Below are positions 8,422 to 17,656 of a DNA stretch of 64,000 nucleotides, piece by piece. The position numbers and the translations under genes are program-made. The notes beneath the pieces are model-generated. The model did no database searches. It saw nothing but the letters and a program-made list of their open reading frames with translations, and was not told the DNA's origin. Within the stretch, counting starts at the first letter, position 1. Every line of letters begins with the position of its first letter. This stretch comes from Thermoactinomyces vulgaris (GTDB lineage: Bacteria > Bacillota > Bacilli > Thermoactinomycetales > Thermoactinomycetaceae): positions 496,001 to 560,000 of the forward strand of contig NZ_REFP01000008.1 of the NCBI RefSeq assembly GCF_003688725.1. Direction: 5' to 3'.

Positions 8422-8930
8422 ATGTGGGCCGGATTGTCGGAACACATGGCATTCGCGGGGAAGTTCGTGTCCAATCCAACACGGATTTTCCAGAAGTCCG
8501 TTTTGCACCCGGCAGCCGGCTGATCCTCCTTCCTCCGCAAGAAGAGGAACCGATGGTGCTGACGGTGGAAAAAAACCGCATCCATCAATCCGTCTATTTG
8601 GTCAAGTTCCGCGAATGGGACAATATCAACCAAGCCGAACCTTTCAAAGGAGGACGATTGGTGGTCCATAAAGAAGATCAGGTGCCTGTCGATGAAGAAA
8701 GTGGAGAATATTATTTCCACCAGATTGTCGGCCTGACGGCTGTCACGACCGATGGACAAGAACTGGGCCGGGTCAAAGAAATCTTGCCGCTTCCGGCCAA
8801 TGATGTTTGGGTGATTCAGCCGGCCGATCAGAAAAAAGACATTTTGATTCCTTATATTTCCGAGATTGTCAAAGATGTCGATCTCAAGGAAAAACGCATC
8901 ACGATTGAGTGGATGGAAGGACTGGCGTAA
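8397..8930 (+). CDS. rimM: Ribosome maturation factor RimM
   Basis: A 177-residue 16S rRNA maturation factor that binds S19 on the 30S head. The N-terminal domain ([18 protein letters not shown]) is followed by a PRC-barrel domain ([37 protein letters not shown]). The ATG at 8397 lies inside khpA and is preceded by AAGGAGAAG; the overlap of 25 bases implies coupling. Length is usual for the family. Confidence 0.95.
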   Translation: MGGNHEYLNVGRIVGTHGIRGEVRVQSNTDFPEVRFAPGSRLILLPPQEEEPMVLTVEKNRIHQSVYLVKFREWDNINQAEPFKGGRLVVHKEDQVPVDEESGEYYFHQIVGLTAVTTDGQELGRVKEILPLPANDVWVIQPADQKKDILIPYISEIVKDVDLKEKRITIEWMEGLA

Positions 8931-8932
8931 CC

Positions 8933-9667
8933 TTGGCACACATTCATTTCGATGTTCTCACCCTTTTTCCCGAGATGTTTGAAGGCTTTATGCAAACCAG
9001 CATGATTGCTAGGGCTCGTGAAAAAGGTTTGATCTCAGCGAATCTGGTCAATTTTCGTGAATATGCAACAGACCGGCATCGTACGGTGGATGACACGCCG
9101 TATGGTGGCGGCGGCGGCATGGTCTTAAAACCGGAACCGCTGTTTCGTGCCGTCGATGATCTGACACAAGGCTCACCACGTCCCCCCATCCTGTTGATGT
9201 CACCGCAAGGTGAAACCTACACGCAAAAAAAGGCCGAGGAATTGGCACAGCACTCCCGGTTGATTATCCTTTGCGGTCACTATGAAGGATTTGACGAGCG
9301 AATCCGGGAGCATCTGGCCACCAAGGAAATTTCCATCGGCGATTATGTTCTGACCGGCGGAGAATTACCGGCGATGATTTTAATTGACAGCATCAGTCGT
9401 CTGGTTCCCGGAGTACTGGGGAATGAAACTTCAGCGGTGACCGATTCTTTTTCCACCGGGTTGCTGGAGTATCCCCAATACACGAGGCCGGCGGATTTCC
9501 GCGGTCTCAAAGTGCCTGAGGTGCTGTTGTCCGGGCATCATGCCAAGATTGAAAAATGGCGGCGTGAGCAGTCATTGCTTCGGACTTGGCAAAGAAGGCC
9601 CGATCTTCTGGAAAAAGTCCCATTAACCGAAGAGGATCGCCGCTTTTTAAAAAAGCTGTCGGATTAG
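8933..9667 (+). CDS. trmD: tRNA (guanine37-N1)-methyltransferase TrmD
   Basis: A 244-residue SPOUT methyltransferase that makes m1G37 in tRNAs reading CNN codons and prevents +1 frameshifting. Seen: [14 protein letters not shown] at the N-terminus, [25 protein letters not shown] and the knotted SAM-binding stretch [14 protein letters not shown], then the tRNA-binding C-terminus. The TTG at 8933, two bases after the rimM stop, gives the usual N-terminal length; the in-frame ATG at 8909 inside rimM has no ribosome binding site of its own. Confidence 0.95.
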   Translation: MAHIHFDVLTLFPEMFEGFMQTSMIARAREKGLISANLVNFREYATDRHRTVDDTPYGGGGGMVLKPEPLFRAVDDLTQGSPRPPILLMSPQGETYTQKKAEELAQHSRLIILCGHYEGFDERIREHLATKEISIGDYVLTGGELPAMILIDSISRLVPGVLGNETSAVTDSFSTGLLEYPQYTRPADFRGLKVPEVLLSGHHAKIEKWRREQSLLRTWQRRPDLLEKVPLTEEDRRFLKKLSD

Positions 9668-9677
9668 GATGGCGAAA

Positions 9678-9706
9678 TTGTATTCAATTAGTGGCTGTGG
9701 TAAAAT
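9678..9706 (+). promoter_or_regulatory. Promoter of rplS
   Basis: TTGTAT (9678-9683), 17-base spacer, TAAAAT (9701-9706) preceded by TGG, an extended -10. It would let rplS be transcribed independently of the trmD operon. Confidence 0.65.
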
Positions 9707-9769
9707 ATCCCCGTTCTGGTCGTTCGACGGCATTGGACGGAGAGACTGATGAAAGGAGGTTTGGATGAG

Positions 9770-10120
9770 ATGCGTCCAATCATTCGTGAAATTACCGAAG
9801 AACAACTTCGTAAAGATATTCCTCAATTCCGTGCAGGGGACACCCTCCGTGTTCACGTGCGCGTTAAAGAAGGACAACGGGAACGGATTCAGGTGTTTGA
9901 AGGCGTTGTGATTCAACGTCGCGGCGGAGGCATTTCCGAAACATTCACCGTTCGCAAAATTTCTTACGGGATCGGTGTGGAACGTACCTTCCCGTTACAT
10001 TCACCGCGCATTGAAAAAATCGAAGTGGTTCGCCGTGGTAAAGTTCGTCGCGCCAAATTGTTCTACTTGCGTGAACGCCGCGGAAAAGCCGCTCGTATTA
10101 AAGAACTTCATCAAAAATAA
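9770..10120 (+). CDS. rplS: 50S ribosomal protein L19
   Basis: A 116-residue L19, located at the 30S-50S interface. Seen: [36 protein letters not shown] and the conserved tail [20 protein letters not shown]. The ATG at 9770 follows AAAGGAGGT at 9752-9760 with ideal spacing; an ATG at 9749 lies upstream of the ribosome binding site and is rejected. It has its own promoter and ends at a strong terminator. Confidence 0.97.
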   Translation: MRPIIREITEEQLRKDIPQFRAGDTLRVHVRVKEGQRERIQVFEGVVIQRRGGGISETFTVRKISYGIGVERTFPLHSPRIEKIEVVRRGKVRRAKLFYLRERRGKAARIKELHQK

Positions 10121-10132
10121 TAAGACAGAAGA

Positions 10133-10159
10133 AAAAGGGCTTGAGGATCAAGCCCTTTT
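10133..10159 (+). terminator. Intrinsic terminator after rplS
   Basis: A perfect 12-bp stem: AAAAGGGCTTGA (10133-10144), GGA loop, TCAAGCCCTTTT (10148-10159). Confidence 0.92.
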
Positions 10160-10191
10160 CTCACATTGACGAGCCAATTGGGGGAAATCCA

Positions 10192-10740
10192 ATGACCTCA
10201 TATGTCCCTCGTACAGAGAAAAACAATCAGGAATACGGGAAAGGCGGAAAAGTGCTGGATTGGGTTCGTGCATTTCTGATCGCCGTTCTTTTGGCGGTGT
10301 TGATTCGTATCTTTGTTTTTGAACCTTTTGCCGTATCCGGTCCGTCGATGGAAGAAACGATGTATACCGGAGATCTGGTTTTGGTCAATAAGTTGATTTA
10401 CAAAATGAGAGAGCCTGAACGAGGAGAAATCGTTGTTTTTCACGAAAGTAAAGACAAAGATTTCATCAAACGGGTAATCGCCTTGCCGGGGGAGACGGTC
10501 GAAGCCAAAAACAATAAAATTCTGATCAACGGGAAGATCGTGGATGAACCTTATCTTTCCGACCATATGCGCACCATGGATTTTGATGAGGTGCAAGTGC
10601 CGCAAGGCAAGGTTTTTGTTCTGGGGGATAACCGGTTGAACAGCACGGACAGCCGGGTGATCGGAGCGGTTTCGATGTCTCAACTGGTGGGAAGGGCGGA
10701 ATTTATTTATTGGCCCGTTTTTGAAATGAAATGGTTGTGA
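10192..10740 (+). CDS. lepB: Type I signal peptidase
   Basis: A 182-residue membrane-anchored Ser/Lys signal peptidase that removes signal peptides of Sec/Tat substrates outside the membrane. One transmembrane helix at about 22-43, catalytic Ser52 in SGPSMEETM, catalytic Lys93 in DFIKRVIALPGE, and the conserved GDNRLNSTDSR near the end. Size and single anchor are those of Sip-type enzymes of Bacilli. The ATG at 10192 follows GGGGGAAATCC; an earlier in-frame ATG lies within the rplS terminator. It sits between rplS and rbgA, a common arrangement in Bacilli. Confidence 0.95.
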   Translation: MTSYVPRTEKNNQEYGKGGKVLDWVRAFLIAVLLAVLIRIFVFEPFAVSGPSMEETMYTGDLVLVNKLIYKMREPERGEIVVFHESKDKDFIKRVIALPGETVEAKNNKILINGKIVDEPYLSDHMRTMDFDEVQVPQGKVFVLGDNRLNSTDSRVIGAVSMSQLVGRAEFIYWPVFEMKWL

Positions 10741-10752
10741 TTTTTTCAATTG

Positions 10753-10776
10753 AAGGAGCCTTTTTGAAAGCTCCTT
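10753..10776 (+). terminator. Probable terminator after lepB
   Basis: AAGGAGC (10753-10759) pairs with GCTCCTT (10770-10776), ending in a short T run. A second small inverted repeat, CCTGTT/AACAGG at 10806-10820, lies just before the rbgA ribosome binding site. Confidence 0.6.
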
Positions 10777-10842
10777 TTCCATTTGACACCGATTGGAAAA
10801 ATCCCCCTGTTGGCAACAGGATAGAAGAGGTGTGACGTACAT

Positions 10843-11739
10843 ATGACCATTCAGTGGTTCCCGGGACATATGGCAAAGGCGCGCCGGCAGGTTGAAGAGA
10901 AACTGAAGTTGGTCGACATCGTGTTTGAATTGTTGGATGCGCGTTTGCCGTTATCCAGTCGAAATCCCATGATGGATGAAATTCTGAAAGACAAGCCCCG
11001 TCTCATTTTATTGACCAAATGCGATTTGGCGGATGAACAGGCGAATCAGGCTTGGATGAAATATTTTCAAGCCCGTCGGATGCCGGTGCTTCCGGTTGAT
11101 GCACAAACAGGGAAAGGGGTCCAACAGATTATTCCGGCGTGTGAAAAAGTCCTGGCCCCGCTGTTCCAACAAAGAGAGAAAAAAGGGATTCAGTCCCGCA
11201 AATTTCGAGCCATGGTGACCGGAATTCCCAATGTGGGAAAATCTTCGTTGATCAACCGCCTGGCCAAACGTTCCGTTGCCGAAACCGGTGACCGGCCCGG
11301 GGTGACCAAAGCACAGCAGTGGATCCGGGTCGGAAAAACCATGGAACTGTTGGACACCCCCGGGATTTTGTGGCCCAAATTTGACGATCCCGTCACCGGC
11401 TTGCGTCTGGCGGCAAGCGGCGCCATCAAAGAAACGATTTTGCCGATCGATGAAGTGGCTTTGTATGTATTAAATTATTTAAAAGACCGGTATCCGGATC
11501 GTTTGAAAAAACGGTACAAACTGGAGCAAACGGAACAAGACGGAGTCACGTTGATGGAGGAGATTGGGAAAAAACGGGGGTGTTTGTTGCGGGGCGGAGA
11601 GATTGATTATGAAAAAGTGGCTGAGCTTTTGTTGCATGAGTTGAGAGTCGGTCGTTTGGGGCGGATTTCTTTTGAATTTCCGGAGGATTGGATCGGAAAA
11701 GAGGAGATGGGAAATGCAGGGGACGATCGCGGAAATTAA
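10843..11739 (+). CDS. rbgA: Ribosome biogenesis GTPase RbgA (YlqF)
   Basis: A 298-residue circularly permuted GTPase required for late 50S assembly. The permuted order is seen: G4 TKCD at 58-61, G5, then G1 GIPNVGKSS near 127-135, G2, and G3 DTPG. It opens [16 protein letters not shown], the family hallmark, and closes with an ANTAR-like helical C-terminus. GAAGAGGTG precedes the ATG. Its last 26 bases overlap rnhB. Confidence 0.96.
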   Translation: MTIQWFPGHMAKARRQVEEKLKLVDIVFELLDARLPLSSRNPMMDEILKDKPRLILLTKCDLADEQANQAWMKYFQARRMPVLPVDAQTGKGVQQIIPACEKVLAPLFQQREKKGIQSRKFRAMVTGIPNVGKSSLINRLAKRSVAETGDRPGVTKAQQWIRVGKTMELLDTPGILWPKFDDPVTGLRLAASGAIKETILPIDEVALYVLNYLKDRYPDRLKKRYKLEQTEQDGVTLMEEIGKKRGCLLRGGEIDYEKVAELLLHELRVGRLGRISFEFPEDWIGKEEMGNAGDDRGN

Positions 11740-12520
11740 GAAATGGTTGGAGAAGAAAGAGAGGCTGAGCCCGCAGGAATTGGCGGAACTTCAAAACGAT
11801 TCGCGGGCGGGTGTGCAAAAATTGGCGGCCCAATATATCAGAAAACAGGAACGAAGAAAAAAAGAAGAAGAACGCTTGGAACAAATGTGGCATTACGAAA
11901 AGAAATATCGCCAACAAGGAATCCGGATGATTGCGGGGGTGGATGAAGCCGGACGGGGGCCTTTGGCCGGTCCCGTGGTGGCGGCGGCGGTGATCCTGCC
12001 GGAATCGTTTCCCGTGGAGGGGTTAAATGATTCCAAACAAATGACACCGCAAAACCGGCAACGCCTGAAGGAGCGCATTGAGTCCGAAGCGATTGCCATT
12101 GGTGTGGGAATGGCGGATGAGCTTTATATTGACCGGCACAATATTTTGCAAGCCACGTACCATGCGATGCGAAAAGCCATCGAACAATTGCCGGTGAAAC
12201 CGGACATGGTGTTGGCTGACGCGGTGACCATTCCGGATCTCGGCATCCCGCAACAAGCGATCATCAAAGGAGATGCCAAAAGCCATTCGATTGCTGCTGC
12301 ATCCGTCATTGCCAAAACGGTTCGTGATGAGTGGATGATGCAAATGGCCGAAAAGTATCCAGAATACGGGTTTGACCATCATATGGGATATGGAACGCCG
12401 GAACATCTCAAGGCGCTTGAAGCGTTCGGCCCTTCACCCATTCACCGGAAAAGCTTTGCGCCGGTCCGCTCGTGTATGAAAAACACCGCCCGTCTTTTGT
12501 TGCAAGGAGAATCACGATGA
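11714..12520 (+). CDS. rnhB: Ribonuclease HII
   Basis: A 268-residue RNase HII that cleaves the RNA strand of RNA-DNA hybrids and initiates ribonucleotide excision. A helical N-terminal extension of about 70 residues, also found in Bacillus enzymes, precedes the catalytic domain [13 protein letters not shown] (catalytic Asp-Glu), [15 protein letters not shown] and [17 protein letters not shown]. The ATG at 11714 follows GAGGAG and lies inside the end of rbgA; the stop overlaps the ATG of yraN. Confidence 0.96.
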   Translation: MQGTIAEIKKWLEKKERLSPQELAELQNDSRAGVQKLAAQYIRKQERRKKEEERLEQMWHYEKKYRQQGIRMIAGVDEAGRGPLAGPVVAAAVILPESFPVEGLNDSKQMTPQNRQRLKERIESEAIAIGVGMADELYIDRHNILQATYHAMRKAIEQLPVKPDMVLADAVTIPDLGIPQQAIIKGDAKSHSIAAASVIAKTVRDEWMMQMAEKYPEYGFDHHMGYGTPEHLKALEAFGPSPIHRKSFAPVRSCMKNTARLLLQGESR

Positions 12521-12876
12521 GAAAAGACAAAAGAAAACAGGTCGGCCGGCTTGGGGAAGAGCTGGCGGCCCGGTTTCTGTCGGAAAAAGGGTATATCATC
12601 TGGGACCGGAATTGGGCAACCCGGATGGGAGAACTGGATATCATTGCGATGAAAGACGGGCAACTGGTGATTGTGGAAGTCCGGACGACCCGGAGTGCCA
12701 AATTTGGTTACGGTCTTGAGTCGGTCGGTTTCCGAAAACAACAAAAACTGCGACGTTTGGCGGTGCTGTATGTGAGCCGGCACCGTCTGCACCATTTGCC
12801 GCTTCGTTTCGATGTCATTTCCGTATTGTGGGATGAAGAAAATCCGCAACTGAATCATATCGAAGGCGCTTTTTAA
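12517..12876 (+). CDS. UPF0102 nuclease-fold protein YraN
   Basis: A 119-residue UPF0102 protein with a restriction-endonuclease-like fold. Seen: QVGRLGEELAARFLSEKGY and the catalytic-type core GELDIIAMKDGQLVIVEVR (the E-x-D...E-x-K-like pattern has R in place of K). Function in the cell is unsettled; the family is linked with DNA uptake and repair genes. The ATG overlaps the rnhB stop (ATGA), with AAGGAG before it. The order rnhB-yraN followed by comM is widely conserved, but here ilvA and a Cys-rich gene intervene. Confidence 0.9.
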   Translation: MRKDKRKQVGRLGEELAARFLSEKGYIIWDRNWATRMGELDIIAMKDGQLVIVEVRTTRSAKFGYGLESVGFRKQQKLRRLAVLYVSRHRLHHLPLRFDVISVLWDEENPQLNHIEGAF

Positions 12877-12882
12877 ATAATG

Positions 12883-12918
12883 AAAACCACCACTTTTCAC
12901 GGTGAAAGCGGTGGTTTT
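12883..12918. terminator. Bidirectional terminator between yraN and ilvA
   Basis: AAAACCACC (12883-12891) pairs with GGTGGTTTT (12910-12918), with further pairing inside. It serves two convergent genes. Confidence 0.85.
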
Positions 12919-12932
12919 TGTCAAACAAAGAG

Positions 12933-14204
12933 TCAGATTAACAGATGGAACAGGCGCGGATCGTTGTTGATTTCGATAAACGGGAACCCTTTCTTTTTCA
13001 TCCGCTCAATGAGTGAAGGATAATCCTCCCGGTATTTCAGTTCGATTCCCACCAGTGCCGGCCCGTTGTCTTTGTTGTTTTTCTTGGTATATTCAAAGCG
13101 GGTGATATCATCATTTTCGCCGAGGACATCATCCAAAAACTCGCGCAAAGCGCCGGCCCGTTGGGGGAAGTTGATAATGAAATAATGTTTTAACCCCTCG
13201 TAAATGAGAGAACGTTCCTTGATTTCTTGCATCCGGTCGATATCATTATTGCCGCCGCTCATGATGCAGACGACATTTTTTCCGCGAATGGCTTCCCGGT
13301 AAAAATCCAGGGCGGATATGGCCAATGCCCCGGCCGGTTCCGCAATGATGGCATTCTGATTGTATAAGTTCAAGATGGTGGTGCAAATTTTTCCTTCCGG
13401 AACCAAAACCACCTCATCGATATTTTCCCGGCAAATTTGAAAAGTGAGCTCGCCGACATGTTTCACTGCCGCTCCGTCCACAAAAGGGTCGATTTCTTTT
13501 AATTCAGTAACTTTTCCGTTCTCAAAAGACGTTTTCATCCCCGGGGCCCCGGCAGGTTCCACACCGATCACCTTGGTTTGGGGATAAACGCTTTTTATGT
13601 AAGAACTGATCCCGGCAGCCAGTCCTCCGCCGCCGATGGCGACAAAAACATAATCCGGGGGTTGGTTCAGGTCATTCAGGATTTCGATCCCGATGGTTCC
13701 CTGCCCGACAATGGTGCGGTAATCGTCAAACGGATGGATAAAAGACATGTGATGTTTTTTGGCATAAGCCACGGCTTGATGATAAGCGTCATCAAAGGTG
13801 TCCCCGGTCAAAACCACTTCTACAAATTTGCCACCGTAATGTTTGACTTGATTGATCTTTTGCCTCGGTGTGGTGGTCGGCATGAAAATTTTGCCGGGAA
13901 TTTTTAAATGATTGCATGAATAGGAAACCCCCTGGGCATGGTTTCCTGCACTCGCGCAAACCACCCCTTGTTGCCGTTCTTCCTCCGGGAGGCTGATGAT
14001 GGTGTGATAAGCCCCGCGGATTTTAAAGGAACGGACCACTTGCAAATCTTCCCGTTTCAAATGGATTTGACAGCCGTATTTGTCGGACAAAAGGGGATTG
14101 TGCTCCAAAGGAGTATGCCTGCAAACTTCTTTGAGCCGCTGATTGGCAATGAGGATGTCCTCCACTTTGACCCGTTCGGTTCTCAGATCCAACACTTTGC
14201 TCAT
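12933..14204 (-). CDS. ilvA: Threonine ammonia-lyase, biosynthetic (IlvA)
   Basis: A 423-residue PLP enzyme converting threonine to 2-oxobutanoate, the first step of isoleucine synthesis. PLP lysine K61 in VRSFKIRGAYH, phosphate loop GGGGLAAG, SGGNND, and a C-terminal ACT-like regulatory domain from about 330 (HYFIINFPQRAGALREF). The single ACT-like domain and length match Bacillus IlvA rather than the longer Escherichia coli enzyme. It stands alone, without other ilv/leu genes and without a visible T-box. AAAGGATGAG precedes the ATG. Confidence 0.96.
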   Translation of the reverse strand: MSKVLDLRTERVKVEDILIANQRLKEVCRHTPLEHNPLLSDKYGCQIHLKREDLQVVRSFKIRGAYHTIISLPEEERQQGVVCASAGNHAQGVSYSCNHLKIPGKIFMPTTTPRQKINQVKHYGGKFVEVVLTGDTFDDAYHQAVAYAKKHHMSFIHPFDDYRTIVGQGTIGIEILNDLNQPPDYVFVAIGGGGLAAGISSYIKSVYPQTKVIGVEPAGAPGMKTSFENGKVTELKEIDPFVDGAAVKHVGELTFQICRENIDEVVLVPEGKICTTILNLYNQNAIIAEPAGALAISALDFYREAIRGKNVVCIMSGGNNDIDRMQEIKERSLIYEGLKHYFIINFPQRAGALREFLDDVLGENDDITRFEYTKKNNKDNGPALVGIELKYREDYPSLIERMKKKGFPFIEINNDPRLFHLLI

Positions 14205-14242
14205 CTCAACTCATCCTTTGGCTAAGAAGTATTTAATGAAGT

Positions 14243-14253
14243 ATTTTAGCACA
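14243..14253 (-). promoter_or_regulatory. Possible extended -10 promoter of ilvA
   Basis: On the minus strand TGTGCTAAAAT gives an extended -10, about 39 bases before the ilvA start. No clear -35 box. Confidence 0.4.
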
Positions 14254-14312
14254 ATCCTCTCATTTTTGGGAATATTAAATGAAAATTTTAAAGAGGAGGA
14301 CAGAAAAAAGAA

Positions 14313-14336
14313 AAAGCGCCGATGATGCGGCGCTTT
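14313..14336 (-). terminator. Terminator of the Cys/His-rich gene
   Basis: AAAGCGCCG and CGGCGCTTT form a 9-bp stem with a 6-base loop; on the minus strand it is followed by TTCTTTTTTC. Confidence 0.88.
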
Positions 14337-14343
14337 CCACCGG

Positions 14344-14637
14344 TTAACAATGTTTGCAACGAAGCAGAACGGCTTCACCCGGTTTCAGACAAAGACGGTG
14401 GACTTTCCGGCATCGATCCGGGTGCCCGCAGGTGACCACCGCTTTGCTGTGTCCACAATGAACTTTGACGGCTTCTCCCCGTTCCAAAACACAAGTTTTG
14501 GTATGGTGTGCATGGTGGCAGCATTTGATCAGGACGGATTGCCCGCGTCTTAAATGGACAAATTTTCTTTTTCTTTTCTCCGGATCCAGTACAACCCGCC
14601 TTCTCCGGTGATGGCATGAACATGAATGGCTCATCAT
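14344..14637 (-). CDS. Cys/His/Arg-rich internal-repeat protein, function unknown
   Basis: I do not recognise this 97-residue protein. It is very rich in Cys, His and Arg, starts MMSHSCSCHHRRRRVVLD, and contains three related units of the form [R/K]-x-G-[Q/E]-x-V-x-[I/V/L]-x-C: RRGQSVLIKC, ERGEAVKVHC and KPGEAVLLRC, each followed by Cys/His. This suggests three small metal-binding or cross-linkable beta-strand units. There is no signal peptide or membrane helix. AAGGAGGAAGAG precedes the ATG and a terminator follows, so it is a single-gene unit divergent from comM. The Cys-Arg-rich head resembles the small proteins at 44.7-46.1 kb, so a spore-coat role is possible but unproved. Confidence 0.7.
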   Translation of the reverse strand: MMSHSCSCHHRRRRVVLDPEKRKRKFVHLRRGQSVLIKCCHHAHHTKTCVLERGEAVKVHCGHSKAVVTCGHPDRCRKVHRLCLKPGEAVLLRCKHC

Positions 14638-14820
14638 CTCTTCCTCCTTGTTGGAATTTGGATCCTTCGGATCCTCTATTAAGTTATGAAAAAACAGAAA
14701 AATTCGTTTGTATTCTTGTGGAGAAAGACGAAAGAAAGCGATGGATTGTCAAAATATAGTAAAATATGAAAAAATAGAGTTGGTTTGTCGCAAAGTGAGA
14801 AACAGGGCGGGGGTGAAAAA

Positions 14821-16347
14821 ATGTACAGCAAATTATACAGTGCCAGTTTGATGGGCATCGACGGGTTGATTGTCGAAGTGGAAGTGGATATCAGCAACGG
14901 GCTTCCTGTCTTTGATATTGTCGGGTTGCCGGATTCTTCCGTTCGCGAGTCCAAAGAACGTGTCCGGGCTGCGTTAAAAAACAGCGGGGTTTCGTTTCCG
15001 CTGCAGCGGATCACCACCAACCTGGCCCCGGCTGACGTGAAAAAGGAAGGGGCCGGATTTGACCTGGCGATTGCCATTGGTGTGTTGGCGGCCAGCGGTC
15101 AATTGGAAGGGAAGCAACTGGATCGCTTGTTATTGATCGGCGAGTTGTCATTGGAAGGAGGGCTTCGCCCTTTGAGTGGGGTGTTGCCGATGGTTATGGC
15201 AGCCAAAAAAGCGGGTTTTACGGAAGTGATTCTGCCAAGCCGGAATGCGGGGGAAGGGGCACTGGTGGACGGGATGAAAATCGTGCCGGTGGATTCCTTG
15301 AAGCAGGCGATCGGTTATTTGCGCCAAGAATGGAGCCCTCCGGAAGTGTCCGGCGAAACAGAAGAAGAACCGGAACATTTTTTGGCTGACTTTTCGGATG
15401 TCCAAGGGCAGGCCCATGTGAAAAGGGCCATGGAAGTGGCCGCTGCCGGAGGGCATAACCTGATGTTGATCGGTCCGCCCGGTTCAGGCAAAACCATGCT
15501 GGCCAAAAGAATTCCCACCATTCTGCCGCCGATGGATTTGGAAGAGTCCTTGGAAGTGACGAAAATATACAGCATTGCCGGATATATCAAGGAAAAGGGA
15601 AGATTGATCCGCTTTCGCCCGTTCCGGTCTCCCCACCATACGATTTCCAGCGCCGGTTTGATCGGTGGCGGAGCCGTTCCCAGGCCGGGAGAGATCAGCT
15701 TGTCGCACCAGGGTGTTCTTTTCCTGGATGAATTGCCGGAGTTTTCCAAAACGGTGCTGGAAGTGCTCAGGCAGCCCTTGGAAGACGGGACCGTCACCTT
15801 GGGAAGGGCAAGAGCGGTTTACACTTATCCGGCGGAATTTATGCTGGTCGCTTCCATGAACCCGTGTCCATGCGGTTTTTTTGGTTATGAAGAGGATCGC
15901 AGTTGCACCTGCACCCCGCACCAAGTGCAGCGATACCGGTCCAAAATTTCCGGTCCCTTGCTGGATCGGATCGACATTCACATCGAGGTACCGAAGGTGG
16001 ATTTTCAAACATTGAGCAAAGGGGAAAGCGGAGAATCCTCCGCTTCCATCCGAAAACGGGTAAACCAGGCGCGAAAAAGACAGCAGGAACGTTTCCGGGG
16101 AAGCGAAACGAAAACCAACAGCACCATGAGCACAGCCGATATCCGCAAATACTGCAAGTTGGATCCGGCGTCGCTCCGGCTGATGAAGCAGGCTTTTGAA
16201 ACCCTCGGTTTGAGTGCCCGGGCACATGACCGTATCCTCAAGGTGGCCCGCACCATTGCCGACTTGGCAGGAGAAGAAAACATCGGGCCTGCCCATATTG
16301 CCGAAGCGATCCAGTACCGGAGCCTGGACCGGAAGTTTTGGGAGTGA
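14821..16347 (+). CDS. comM: ComM/YifB family Mg-chelatase-like AAA+ ATPase
   Basis: A 508-residue protein of the ComM family, a hexameric helicase that promotes branch migration during integration of transforming DNA. Seen: the N-terminal LonC-like domain (ASLMGIDGLIVEVEVDISNG, FDIVGLPDSSVRESKERV), Walker A GPPGSGKT near 218, LFLDELPEFS (Walker B), SMNPCPCGFFG with paired cysteines, and the C-terminal helical domain. The ATG at 14821 follows GGGGGTG; a longer frame lacks support. The family normally sits between yraN and dprA; here dprA is 33 kb away. Confidence 0.95.
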   Translation: MYSKLYSASLMGIDGLIVEVEVDISNGLPVFDIVGLPDSSVRESKERVRAALKNSGVSFPLQRITTNLAPADVKKEGAGFDLAIAIGVLAASGQLEGKQLDRLLLIGELSLEGGLRPLSGVLPMVMAAKKAGFTEVILPSRNAGEGALVDGMKIVPVDSLKQAIGYLRQEWSPPEVSGETEEEPEHFLADFSDVQGQAHVKRAMEVAAAGGHNLMLIGPPGSGKTMLAKRIPTILPPMDLEESLEVTKIYSIAGYIKEKGRLIRFRPFRSPHHTISSAGLIGGGAVPRPGEISLSHQGVLFLDELPEFSKTVLEVLRQPLEDGTVTLGRARAVYTYPAEFMLVASMNPCPCGFFGYEEDRSCTCTPHQVQRYRSKISGPLLDRIDIHIEVPKVDFQTLSKGESGESSASIRKRVNQARKRQQERFRGSETKTNSTMSTADIRKYCKLDPASLRLMKQAFETLGLSARAHDRILKVARTIADLAGEENIGPAHIAEAIQYRSLDRKFWE

Positions 16348-16704
16348 TTTATCTTAGACAAAGGGATTATGCGAAAAAAAAGGCTTATCGCGTGTCCGGG
16401 GATTATCAGTGAACAACGAATGACGGCGGGCTTCCCAAGCCGAATTCTCAAAAACTCGTGTGCCTCAGTTCGATGAACGTCGGATGGAGAGCGGAGTTGG
16501 GTGTCTGTTTTGACACACTCTCCGCTTGTTAATCAAAGCGGCTCCATATCAAAGCAAACTCACAAGCAATTCAAGCCGGCTGGGGTGCCACCTCATGTTG
16601 CAACATCATAAAAATCCTGCTCTACCATCCAGGAGCACAAAAGTGGTTTGATGGATTTGGCCAATATAAATATGGAATGGAAATAAAGCAGAGAGGAATG
16701 AATC
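16348..16704 (+). other. Gene-free remnant region with a large hairpin
   Basis: No intact gene is visible. An interrupted hairpin joins AGCGGAG (16490-16496) to CTCCGCT (16520-16526), with GTGTC/GACAC paired inside. From about 16600 an open stretch reads YHPGAQKWFDGFGQYKYG and runs in another frame into the next pseudogene; it may be the end of a lost toxin-type gene. The region begins the accessory segment after comM. Confidence 0.4.
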
Positions 16705-17133
16705 ATGCAGATACCACCAGAAATGCAATTGGCACCGGAGATCAGGGCAGCATTGGAGAAGATTGATTTTATTAACAGGTACAAAAATATGTCTGCGAAA
16801 TATGACTTTGACGAAGAATTTGATTATGATAATGAATTGGGTTATCCGGCCCGTAACGATAAAAGGGAAAATTTCTTTCAAATTGTGGAGGAATACCCTC
16901 CTTTTCAATTTAAATTCAATATTTCTCTCAGCTATGCTCTTTTGGATTTTATCCGGTGGTCCGAATGGATGGGGAGTTGCTGATTGGTGATCCATGGGAC
17001 TAGGTTAAAGCAGTTATTGGATGGTACAGACGAACGTTTCAGAGCAGCCGGATTCCGCAATTAAGATGATTTAAGGGAAATATTGAAAGAAGCATTTGAG
17101 ATGGATGAGGATTTCAAACGGACTTTAATGTAA
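16705..17133 (+). pseudogene. Decayed small acidic gene with two in-frame stops
   Basis: A ribosome binding site (AGAGAGGA) and an ATG at 16705 open a frame of 143 codons ending at a TAA at 17131-17133, but it is interrupted by TGA at 16981-16983 and TAA at 17062-17064. All three parts lie in the same frame and read like protein: IRAALEKIDFINRYKNM, then RLKQLLDGTDERFRAAGF, then DDLREILKEAFEMDEDFKR. I take it as a recently decayed gene of about 142 residues. The C-terminal style (acidic, helical) and the neighbouring Imm22 gene suggest an immunity-type protein, but no family could be named. Stop-codon recoding is unlikely because both TGA and TAA occur. Confidence 0.6.
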
Positions 17134-17273
17134 ATGCTCTGATCCGGAAAGAGGATTTTGTTGGGCGATAAAGAGCTATATCGCCCTTTTTTGGTTCTTT
17201 TATATCTTGGCGTTTGGATTTCACAAACCCATCATCTTCAGCGGGAAAGATAAAAATTGAGGAGGAAAATTTT

Positions 17274-17648
17274 TTGGAGAAAAAAGGATATGTATCCATG
17301 TTCATTGGTGACGTAAGTTCGTTTGAAGAGCTGGAAAGCTATGTGATGCAAAGTTATACAGAGGACGGGGATTGGGTTAATTCGCAATTTGAAAAGGATT
17401 TTAGCATTGAATATTACGATGAAGATTTTTTAGAAGTGGAGTTTTACAATGAACCATCAAATGATTTGAGAGTTATTCTTAAGGGGTTTTCATATGATGA
17501 AAAGATAATTCCTGGATTTATCGGGATTTGCGGTGAGTATCTGGATCAAGAAGTGAATTCAGTTATTTTACTTTATAACTTTGCCTATGATGGAACCGTA
17601 AAAGAAACAAATCGGTTTCGGTTTTTGGGGGCGTTACCATATATGTAA
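17274..17648 (+). CDS. Imm22-type immunity protein
   Basis: A 124-residue acidic protein resembling the Imm22 family of immunity proteins that protect against polymorphic toxins delivered by kin or neighbours. Seen: KKGYVSMFIGDVSSFEELE near the start, YTEDGDWVNSQFEKDFSIEYYDEDFLEVEF in the middle (split here into YTEDGDWVNSQFEKDF and YYDEDFLEVEF), and a conserved hydrophobic strand VILLYNFAYDG. The TTG at 17274 is chosen because GAGGAGG lies 8 bases before it. No cognate toxin is present nearby, only decayed fragments, so it may be an orphan that protects against non-self toxins. Family call is from memory of the motif pattern. Confidence 0.65.
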   Translation: MEKKGYVSMFIGDVSSFEELESYVMQSYTEDGDWVNSQFEKDFSIEYYDEDFLEVEFYNEPSNDLRVILKGFSYDEKIIPGFIGICGEYLDQEVNSVILLYNFAYDGTVKETNRFRFLGALPYM

Positions 17649-17656
17649 ATGAATAA

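Noticed and set aside
16348-16704. Group II intron or IS remnant
   Set aside because: The hairpin and broken frames looked suggestive, but no domain V motif, transposase motif or terminal repeats were found.
16981-16983. Possible selenocysteine or Trp reading of TGA
   Set aside because: No SECIS-like hairpin and a TAA follows in the same frame, so plain decay is simpler.
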